A stretch of DNA of 50,289 nt from Candidatus Stoquefichus massiliensis AP9. GTDB lineage: Bacteria; Bacillota_I; Bacilli_A; Erysipelotrichales; Coprobacillaceae. Where the stretch lies: assembly GCF_000455285.1 (NCBI RefSeq), contig NZ_HG005294.1, positions 1 through 50,289 of the forward strand. The letters are read 5' to 3'. Below are positions 43,901 to 50,289 of the stretch, in pieces. The position numbers and the translations under genes were made by a program. The notes beneath the pieces are model-generated. The model saw nothing but the letters and a program-made list of their open reading frames with translations, did no database searches and was not told the DNA's origin. Positions within the stretch are counted from its first letter, which is position 1, and each line of letters starts with the position of its first letter.

Positions 43901-46900
43901 CCAATGCTTTAACATGTTCCGCGTATATAGGATCAATTGTCGCAGACATTTTTGCGATATTCAGTTTTTCCCTAATATTTCCACTTAAATACTCATCAGC
44001 GGTGACGTATTCATCTTCCTTTGTACCATCTATTACATTTGGAATCTTATAGATAACACCTTTTAAACTCTCAATTAATGATGAAATTTCTATATGAGTA
44101 AGTTGACTCATATACTCTAAATCCACTTTGCCACGCTCATTTAATGAAAATAGCAGTGCTTCATTTGGAGTATCAGCATGAGTGATTTCAGCCTTGCGAC
44201 CAATCGTACGCTTTGTAAACATATCTGCTTTTGACTTTAGCGTACCATCTTCATTGAGATTTTCTAATGAACATAGCAGATAATATGAACTGTCATCACG
44301 AAAGACTCTCTTGTTGCTTTGACTGTTAATTAAGCCATATTTTTCTATAAAACCGTCATAAATCTGATTCAGATTTAGTTGTTCTAATTCAATTGTCGTA
44401 TCAGGATAATCTTCTGTCTGATATTCAATTAGCGTTCTGACACTTTCTCTAATCGCAATTAAACCGCAGATACGATTCTTAGCAGTCTTTGAAAAGGTCA
44501 TCTTTGTCATGATACTGTTTTCTCGAAAATAGATCTCATCATCGACAATTGTATAGCTGTAATTTCTAACGGTTGGATTAGCAGGAATTGTTTCTATTTC
44601 TTCATCACTGATTTCATCATCATAAACATATGAAATATCATTTGCATTTCCCTTGATTGATTCAATTGTGGTCAACAACAATTCTTTTAAACTCACATCT
44701 TCAAATGGCTCTACAGTTAAGTCGTCACGACCATACATGCCTTTGGTTTGCTTAAAAGTTCCAAGAACCATATGAGGATTATCAATAAAATATTGATTAA
44801 TGATATTTCCGTCTTTGTCTGCTGATGTCTGTAGCCAGTTTTCTTCCTTGACTATTGGCTTATCTCTTTTTTGCAGGAAAAGTATATCACTGACTGCTTT
44901 GGTATTGGCACTATCCTGAAACGTAGTATTGGGAAGTCTAATAGCCCCCAGTAATTCTGCACGTTCATTGATATATCTGCGAACGGAACCATTGGCTTTA
45001 TCCATTGTAAATCGTGAAGTAATGAATGCAATAACACCACCTGGACGAACCTTATCAATCGTCTTTGCAAAATAATAATCATGGATACTGTAATTGAGTT
45101 TATTGTAGTTAGGATCATTGACCTTAAACTGACCAAAAGGTACATTACCAACTGCAATATCAAAAAATGAATCAGGTAATCTCGTATCTTCATATCCCTC
45201 TACTGCAATACTGGCATTTTGATATAGCTGTTTTGAAATTCGTCCACTGATGCTGTCAATTTCTATTCCATAGAGTTTTGAACTGCTCAGTGAATCAGGA
45301 ACCTTTCCAAAGAAATTCCCAATACCGCAGGCTGGATCAATAATATTTCCATGCCTGAATCCCATATTCTCAATTGCCTTATAGATACTTTCAATCACAA
45401 ACGGTGGTGTATAAAAAGATGTTAGTGTAGACTCTCTGGCACTTTTATAATCTTCATCATTGAGAAGTTGTTTTAACTCTCGATATTCGTAATTCCAAGT
45501 TGTCTTTTTTACATCAAAGACGTCTGCTAATCCACCCCAGCCAACGTATTTTGCTAATACTTCCTGTTCATCTGCAGTGGCAAGTCGATTTTCTTTCTCC
45601 AATAAAAAAAGCAACCTGATGGCTGCAATATTATTTCTATATCTTTCTTTTGGTGCTCCTGCACCTAAAATATCTTCATTTATGGTGTAATTCATCTTTT
45701 CATGTTGCTCCAATATTTTAGGAGCATCTGAATACTCACCTGCAAAACCTAGATACTGTTCATAATCCCATTCATTAACTCCTGCAGGTTTTCCATCTTC
45801 ATAGACAAACACTTCACCGGCTAGAAAATCATAGAACGCTTTACCCTGCCATAGATTATCACCATCACCTGCAATAATACCTTTATGCTCATCATCCCAC
45901 GATACGTCAATATCTTCTATTCTAAGAGAATGAAGAATGCTTTCTAAAGTTCTTACTTCAGTATTTTCACGATATTTATCATCAAGAGCAATTCCATTCT
46001 GACTGCAGTATTCTACTAATTGAGGATAGGGCATAGTTGTACTGATGATTCCATCCCTATCAAAATTCATATCATAATATCCACTATCTTCCCTATAATA
46101 CTGCTCATTGATAAGATAATAATTTTTATCAGTAAGATTCTGTAGCCATTTTGATGCATAGCCACTTAGTTCTTGAGAAACCTCATCATCACTTAAAACA
46201 CTCTCGTTATTTGACAAGTCAATTTCCATATAAGGAGATCTGCTATAGTAATAGATAGGCTTTAATGTTTTCTCTTTATAATCAATTTCAAACTTCATTT
46301 GAGGCTGATTGACTTCCATCCCATTAATATAAGAAATATGGAATATCTCAATAAAATTATCTTTCTGTTCAAAATTATTGCCATGATTGGTAATCATCAG
46401 TTTATCATCACGAGGACCTGCTCCCATAGTCTGCAGACAGCATAGATTATCAATAGTATGTGGAGACAATTTCTGAAACATTGAATACAGTTCACCATAA
46501 ACTGAATTTACTAAGTGTTTGGAATGATCATCATGCAGTGATATATCCTGATATGTTCTTTCGAGAATATCATCAATCATATAGTTTCTGAATTCATCAT
46601 CAGTTGTAAACGCATCATAAATATCCTTATCGTCAATAGCATACTCATTGATAATTTCAATCATTTCTGAGCGTATATATCTTTCTGCCTCAGTGACATC
46701 GGTTTCTCTATCTCGCAGAATTGGATAAACAGAACTGTTGCTGATTTTATCAACAAATATGGGCAAATATTTTTGATATAGTTGCTGTCTTGTTAATCCT
46801 TGAGAAGCAGGCACATCAATTACTTCCTTGAGAAGATGTTGATTGAGTGGATTGTCTGCTAATAATTTTTTAAACTGTTCTTCAGTATATTGCTCACTAA

Positions 46901-49409
46901 ACAGTGGAAAATCCTTATCACGCAGTTCAACACCATTAGATGTATCAATGATTTCATACTCCTTACTTCCAATATAGGCAGTATCACCAATCTTATATAC
47001 ATATTCTCTATGAATATTAATATCGCTGACTGTTTCTATTTTTTCCGGCTGGTTGGTTTTTTTATCTTTTTCTAACTGCTGTCTTTCATATTCAAGCATT
47101 TTTTCATTTTCTTTTTGAACATATGTTGGATAATAATCTTTTTCTATGGGTGTTAGATAGCGATCTAATTCGATGAGTTCTCCAATACGTTTGCTGACCT
47201 GACTCCATTTCAATGTAACAGATATATCCTTTTCACCAATATCTCCACGCTCTAATGTCATTCCCTTAGAATTATGGAATAAATCTATCCATCCAACTGC
47301 AGGATGCGTTCCACCTGTACCATATTCCTTTTTTAGAAAATCAGCATTTTCCTTGTTATTCTTATTTTGCTTAAACTGTTTATATATTCGGTATTTTCCG
47401 TCCCTTGTTCCACTCCCCAGTACAAGAACACGATCAATTTCCTCCTGAGAGAAAAAGATACCTTTTTCTAAATTTTCAGTAGATTCATAAACTGAATTTA
47501 TCTGCTCTTCCATAGTTGGAATCTGTACGTTAGGATCAAAATATCGGGATAAGATAAGTCCATCAATATTTGATGCTACGCTTTTCCACTCAACTTCCTC
47601 TTTTGCAGAGATATGCTCCTGCGTCCCAAAATAGATAAGAAGAAAATCCTCATTCTTTTCAAAACCAAATGGAATATCATCAATCACAAATTCATGAATA
47701 CCAACTGGATAAATGGATTTTGCATAATTAGCTCGTTCACTATCTGCATGAGTTTTCTTAAAATATGAGATGATTTCAGCAGATGAATAGTTCATGTAGG
47801 ACTGATAGGAAAAAATACGATGTTTTGCATCACGATTAAATACTTCAGCAAAATATGAATACTGAAAGCCATTGAGATTCTTCATATTTGGCAGTAGATA
47901 TTCTTTTTTGTCGATTAGATTTGCTACAACTTCCTGAAGATAATCAAAGCCATAGAAAGTAGGATGACCATATTTCCCATAATTTCCATAGCAGATAATT
48001 AAACCATTACGCTCCTTATCCTTTTTAAAGCTCAAACTTGATCCATCATAAAAATCAGGTCGTCTTTTTGTCTTAATAATAGAATCATTATAACTGCCAC
48101 TTAAAAATTTTATTCGTTCCTCAGCAGTTGTATGTTCTGCAAAGTATTCTATAATTTCTGCTCTTGAACGAATAAGAGCCCTATCTTCCCTTAACACTGT
48201 TTCGATTTCATCTAAATCAAAAAATGGTAAAGACTGCTCCTTACCATCTGTTATCTCAATATCTAAATTTAATTGTAAATGATTTCCCTGATTGCTGTCT
48301 CCTCTGCCTGCATTTTCAGGTTGTTCATATGTTGTATCCACTCCAACTGTTTCAATTCCTTGTTGGGTGCTGGATATTGCTCCAGTAACTGGTTCATCAG
48401 TGTTTCCATACGTAACTCCATCTGTTTTTCTATCTCCTGAAGATGAATATTCAGTTGATTGCTGATCTTTAGCGAGAACAGATAACCCTGATGATGTGTC
48501 TTGAGATAATTGACTCTCATCCTTGCGTATCTGCTGTTGAGGACTGGTTCCATCCCCTTGAGATTGGGCATCTGATAATCTCCCACCTGACTGTAATTGA
48601 TTTCCTTCATGAAAATCACTCCTTTCGCTTTCCATATTTTTATTTTGGACTATATCTCTGCTCTTATCAAATGTACGAATCATGATCTGCCTAACATGCA
48701 ATGCAATGTCTTTTAGCCCCATTTCCGTTAAGTCACGATATCCACTTCCTAGTTGACCAATTGTTTCATAGGTGTTAAATAATACAACTCCATTAAAATC
48801 TTCCTTATCAAAATAGTCTAAAGGATTTAATCCACAGCGTTTCAGCAGTGAGTAACCAACACTGTTTTGAATGAGACTTTTATATTCTCTTGTGATTTCT
48901 GCATCTTCCAATTCATCAAGACTGCTGCCACTATGATAATGCAATAAAGAAGTAAGATAATCATTAACGTTCTCATCAGAAATGATTTTAGCAACTTCAA
49001 GAAGAACTGCTCCAAAATCGTTCTTGTCAATACTGCCATACTCATTTTCAAGTCCTGCAGTAAGTTCATCATAATACTCTTCCTTGACTTCCCACAGATA
49101 AAGTGGCCGATTGTCTTTAGCGATTGTATCTGAAACATCAAATACATATTTCAAACCATTATCTGCAATCAAAGCAATTCCTTTGGAGCCTTTTTTTATC
49201 CAGCGATGAAGTTTCTTGTTCCATACATCAAATTCAGCACACGCTGTCGCATTTGGCTTTTGAGCATAAATAAGCAACTGATCTTCAAAAGTTGACTTGA
49301 AGAACCACGATGATGTATCAAGAAAATTGAGCCACTGATCAGCAGATGTTGTCACTGTTAATGTTGTTTCCCTTAATAATTCACATACTGTTTGATATTT
49401 GCTTGGCAT
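40935..49409 (-). CDS. Giant ArdC/DNA-methylase/SNF2-type helicase fusion (2824 residues)
   Basis: Residues ~1-200: ArdC-like domain ([32 protein letters not shown]). ~200-390: low-complexity linker. ~390-1300: large-polyvalent-protein-type domains. ~1300-1550: N6-adenine methylase-like fold with SAM motif [16 protein letters not shown] (~1356) and [11 protein letters not shown] (~1423) in place of NPPY. ~2000-2600: superfamily 2 helicase with [12 protein letters not shown] (~2035), [11 protein letters not shown] (~2196), [14 protein letters not shown] and [11 protein letters not shown] (~2523). Such fusions are a hallmark of Tn1549-like and phage-plasmid elements and are thought to protect or process incoming DNA. 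Whether the methylase is active is unclear because of the altered NPPY. Confidence 0.9.
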   Translation of the reverse strand: MPSKYQTVCELLRETTLTVTTSADQWLNFLDTSSWFFKSTFEDQLLIYAQKPNATACAEFDVWNKKLHRWIKKGSKGIALIADNGLKYVFDVSDTIAKDNRPLYLWEVKEEYYDELTAGLENEYGSIDKNDFGAVLLEVAKIISDENVNDYLTSLLHYHSGSSLDELEDAEITREYKSLIQNSVGYSLLKRCGLNPLDYFDKEDFNGVVLFNTYETIGQLGSGYRDLTEMGLKDIALHVRQIMIRTFDKSRDIVQNKNMESERSDFHEGNQLQSGGRLSDAQSQGDGTSPQQQIRKDESQLSQDTSSGLSVLAKDQQSTEYSSSGDRKTDGVTYGNTDEPVTGAISSTQQGIETVGVDTTYEQPENAGRGDSNQGNHLQLNLDIEITDGKEQSLPFFDLDEIETVLREDRALIRSRAEIIEYFAEHTTAEERIKFLSGSYNDSIIKTKRRPDFYDGSSLSFKKDKERNGLIICYGNYGKYGHPTFYGFDYLQEVVANLIDKKEYLLPNMKNLNGFQYSYFAEVFNRDAKHRIFSYQSYMNYSSAEIISYFKKTHADSERANYAKSIYPVGIHEFVIDDIPFGFEKNEDFLLIYFGTQEHISAKEEVEWKSVASNIDGLILSRYFDPNVQIPTMEEQINSVYESTENLEKGIFFSQEEIDRVLVLGSGTRDGKYRIYKQFKQNKNNKENADFLKKEYGTGGTHPAVGWIDLFHNSKGMTLERGDIGEKDISVTLKWSQVSKRIGELIELDRYLTPIEKDYYPTYVQKENEKMLEYERQQLEKDKKTNQPEKIETVSDINIHREYVYKIGDTAYIGSKEYEIIDTSNGVELRDKDFPLFSEQYTEEQFKKLLADNPLNQHLLKEVIDVPASQGLTRQQLYQKYLPIFVDKISNSSVYPILRDRETDVTEAERYIRSEMIEIINEYAIDDKDIYDAFTTDDEFRNYMIDDILERTYQDISLHDDHSKHLVNSVYGELYSMFQKLSPHTIDNLCCLQTMGAGPRDDKLMITNHGNNFEQKDNFIEIFHISYINGMEVNQPQMKFEIDYKEKTLKPIYYYSRSPYMEIDLSNNESVLSDDEVSQELSGYASKWLQNLTDKNYYLINEQYYREDSGYYDMNFDRDGIISTTMPYPQLVEYCSQNGIALDDKYRENTEVRTLESILHSLRIEDIDVSWDDEHKGIIAGDGDNLWQGKAFYDFLAGEVFVYEDGKPAGVNEWDYEQYLGFAGEYSDAPKILEQHEKMNYTINEDILGAGAPKERYRNNIAAIRLLFLLEKENRLATADEQEVLAKYVGWGGLADVFDVKKTTWNYEYRELKQLLNDEDYKSARESTLTSFYTPPFVIESIYKAIENMGFRHGNIIDPACGIGNFFGKVPDSLSSSKLYGIEIDSISGRISKQLYQNASIAVEGYEDTRLPDSFFDIAVGNVPFGQFKVNDPNYNKLNYSIHDYYFAKTIDKVRPGGVIAFITSRFTMDKANGSVRRYINERAELLGAIRLPNTTFQDSANTKAVSDILFLQKRDKPIVKEENWLQTSADKDGNIINQYFIDNPHMVLGTFKQTKGMYGRDDLTVEPFEDVSLKELLLTTIESIKGNANDISYVYDDEISDEEIETIPANPTVRNYSYTIVDDEIYFRENSIMTKMTFSKTAKNRICGLIAIRESVRTLIEYQTEDYPDTTIELEQLNLNQIYDGFIEKYGLINSQSNKRVFRDDSSYYLLCSLENLNEDGTLKSKADMFTKRTIGRKAEITHADTPNEALLFSLNERGKVDLEYMSQLTHIEISSLIESLKGVIYKIPNVIDGTKEDEYVTADEYLSGNIREKLNIAKMSATIDPIYAEHVKALENALPEPLTASDIEVRIGATWVPIDIYEDFMHEILSMDYFAKEKIHIHYSYITDTWSLSNKSWDKGNVKAEKSYGTHRANAYRLIEDSLNLKPTQIYDTEYDDEGKKVSVLNKKETMIAQQKQDIIKEKFIEWVWKDFDRREQLTILYNEKFNSIRARTYDGDHLTFPNMNPEISLRKHQRDAVARILYGGNTLLAHVVGAGKTFEMVTACMELKRLGLSQKSLFVVPNHLVEQWGSEFLQLYPSAKILVTTKRDFEKTRRKKFCSRIATGDFDAVIIGHSQFEKIPMSIERQRHLIEQQIESITNGITDAKNNNGAKFTVKQLEKTKKSLRDRLEKLNKQERKDDIITFEELGVDRLFVDESHFYKNLFLYTKMRNISQSDAQKSSDLFMKCQYLDEVTGGKGIVFATGTPISNSMTEMYTIQRYLQYSTLRKMGLEHFDSWASTFGETVTAIELAPEGKGYRMKTRFSKFYNLPELVAIFKECADVKTADMLNLPTPTAHYHNISVLASDIQKEILEDLAERAEKIRDGKVDPTVDNMLKITNDGRKLALDQRLIDPLLPEFEGSKVNECIRNVLEIYQKTADRKLTQLIFCDMSTPRVDTFNIYDEIHEKLVRNDVPDDEIAYIHNANSDIKKKELFSKVRSGKVRILIGSTQKMGAGTNVQDKLFAIHNLDCPWRPSDLEQRVGRILRQGNTNSDVHIFRYVTENTFDAYLYQLIENKQKFISPIMTSKSPVRSAEDIDEATLSYAEVKALASGNPKIKEKMDLDIQVNKLKMAKAHYLSEKYSLEDQIVKFYPVRIQVMKDRIKWYEEDIVSIEYPKEFDGMMILDKHYNEKELAGNALLLAIQQIKTTSETYIGSYRGFELYIEYNLGTKHHQTILKKRNSYYVDLGSDVFGNITRLDNRIESIPKNLESEKIELSNTLNQFENAKEEVKKPFIKEEELQEKLSRLSVLNKELDVTNSKEQNIIDSGEVIEEKEIKSRNYER

Positions 49410-49433
49410 ACTGCACCTCCTTTTTTAATAGTT

Positions 49434-50159
49434 TTATCTTTCAAAGCTTATTTTTTTAGCTGGATATTTATTTAAATATTCTTTTAGTGTTAAAACTGGT
49501 TTATCTAAAAACCTGATATCTTTCTTTTCATCAATTTCTCTATAACCATTTCTATCTAATCCGATTTTCTGACTGGATATAATGCTTCCCCAAAAATTAA
49601 CTGTTATATGATGACCTATCATTGTCATAATACCTCTATGAGCATCATCATGCTGAACTTCATAGAAGTACACTCCATGAGGAAGTGTATTTCTGTCAAT
49701 TCTTGAGGGAGTAAAAAGGACTGTTTTATTTAAAAAATTTATCTGTTCATAGTGCAGAACATCTGCATTAAAACTCCATTTAGCATTATCAGTTTTATTG
49801 ATCTTATATAATAGATACAAATCCTTTGTAATGCTGATATCTGCAATACTGTTAATCTCATTTTTATTAAACCTGCTCTGCAAATAATCTAAAAATTCCT
49901 TATCTTCACTCTGGAGAATATGACATGCATCATAAACAGCAAAATACGTATCATTTTCATTGACTAATTGTCTAAGGCAAGAATAAAAATGACCTGAATC
50001 CTTTGTAAAATGAACCTTGATATGTGGTTCGTTAATTTTCAATTGATCTATATTTTTTTGGATTCCAATATGGCGAAGTGATCTATGAATTTTATCCCAT
50101 GAACTGTTAAAGTCTATATATGCTTTTTTATGATTTTGTTCAACAACTGCTCTCAGCAT
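49434..50159 (-). CDS. LPD28-like ICE accessory protein
   Basis: 241 residues. The C-terminal half (GVYFYEVQHDDAHRGIMTM, GHHITVNFWGSIISSQKIG, LDRNGYREIDEKKDIRF) resembles the LPD28 domain of large polyvalent proteins, from memory. The N-terminal half (RSLRHIGIQKNIDQLKINE, IKVHFTKDSGHFYSCLRQL, YFAVYDACHILQSEDKEFL) resembles the YodL-type region seen in the same elements. Starts TGATG-coupled to the upstream gene. Function unknown, likely in the DNA-protection module with the giant protein. Confidence 0.65.
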   Translation of the reverse strand: MLRAVVEQNHKKAYIDFNSSWDKIHRSLRHIGIQKNIDQLKINEPHIKVHFTKDSGHFYSCLRQLVNENDTYFAVYDACHILQSEDKEFLDYLQSRFNKNEINSIADISITKDLYLLYKINKTDNAKWSFNADVLHYEQINFLNKTVLFTPSRIDRNTLPHGVYFYEVQHDDAHRGIMTMIGHHITVNFWGSIISSQKIGLDRNGYREIDEKKDIRFLDKPVLTLKEYLNKYPAKKISFER

Positions 50160-50289
50160 CAGCGTTCAGCACCTTTACTTTTATTCTTTTGACTTTTTTC
50201 AATTTGATTCAGTTTTTCTTTTGCCCACTCTGGCATTTTTTCTTCCTTGATAACACCAATCAGATTATATCTTTCAAGCCTTGTTTCCT
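50159..50289 (-). CDS. Partial ICE protein (C-terminus only)
   Basis: The last 43 codons of a gene entering from the right edge: ETRLERYNLIGVIKEEKMPE, then WAKEKLNQIEKSQKN and a basic tail, stop TGA at 50159-50161 overlapping the next ATG as TGATG. Too short to assign. Confidence 0.6.
   Translation of the reverse strand, partial: ETRLERYNLIGVIKEEKMPEWAKEKLNQIEKSQKNKSKGAER

Noticed and set aside
1-50289. CRISPR arrays, tRNA or rRNA genes, element attachment sites
   Set aside because: No regularly spaced repeats, cloverleaf or ribosomal sequence noticed; the ends of the conjugative element could not be located.

Overview
The window comes from an AT-rich Gram-positive bacterium. Standard code, strong AGGAGG-type ribosome binding sites, an agr-type quorum-sensing locus, a class I lanthipeptide locus and a Tn1549/CTn-like conjugative element together suggest a Firmicute, most likely a gut Erysipelotrichia or Clostridia relative. 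The taxon is an inference. The left third is visibly more AT-rich than the conjugative region on the right.

Left end (1-3900): a dispersed agr system. A sensor kinase that runs off the left edge (AgrC-like), a LytTR response regulator (AgrA-like) and a 48-residue AgrD-like prepeptide lie on the minus strand. An Xre-type repressor with a palindromic operator and an AgrB-like peptidase lie on the plus strand. A truncated IS21 istB fragment and a strong hairpin terminator follow.

4055-13215 (minus strand): a class I lanthipeptide locus in the order lanB, glycosyltransferase, lanC, lanA, flavin reductase, unknown protein, ABC exporter, PIG-L deacetylase. The set predicts a dehydrated, probably glycosylated and perhaps partly reduced peptide whose sugar is N-deacetylated. 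LanB is broken by a single-base slip at an A8 tract. LanC lacks two of the three expected zinc ligands. The precursor has only two Cys.

13390-17600: an IS66 remnant, then a plus-strand operon of a small secreted protein plus an ABC transporter (one ATPase, three membrane proteins), then a short element with complex inverted ends and several terminators.

17781-50289 (almost all minus strand): the conjugation and maintenance modules of a large integrative conjugative element. From upstream (right) to downstream (left): accessory proteins, a 2824-residue ArdC/methylase/helicase fusion, a toprim primase-like protein, small element proteins, a candidate oriT, MobC, MOBP-type relaxase, PcfB, ArdC-like protein, VirD4, VirB2-like, VirB6-like, PrgI, VirB4, DUF6674/6809/6075-type proteins and a CwlT-like cell-wall hydrolase. 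The VirD4 gene is interrupted by two complete-looking group II introns, each with its own reverse transcriptase. Removing both at the boundaries I derive restores one 594-residue frame. Two secreted proteins that look like divergent paralogues of each other sit as independent cargo units inside the transfer module.

I saw no tRNA, rRNA or CRISPR array, and no element end could be fixed. All family assignments come from reading motifs, not from searches.
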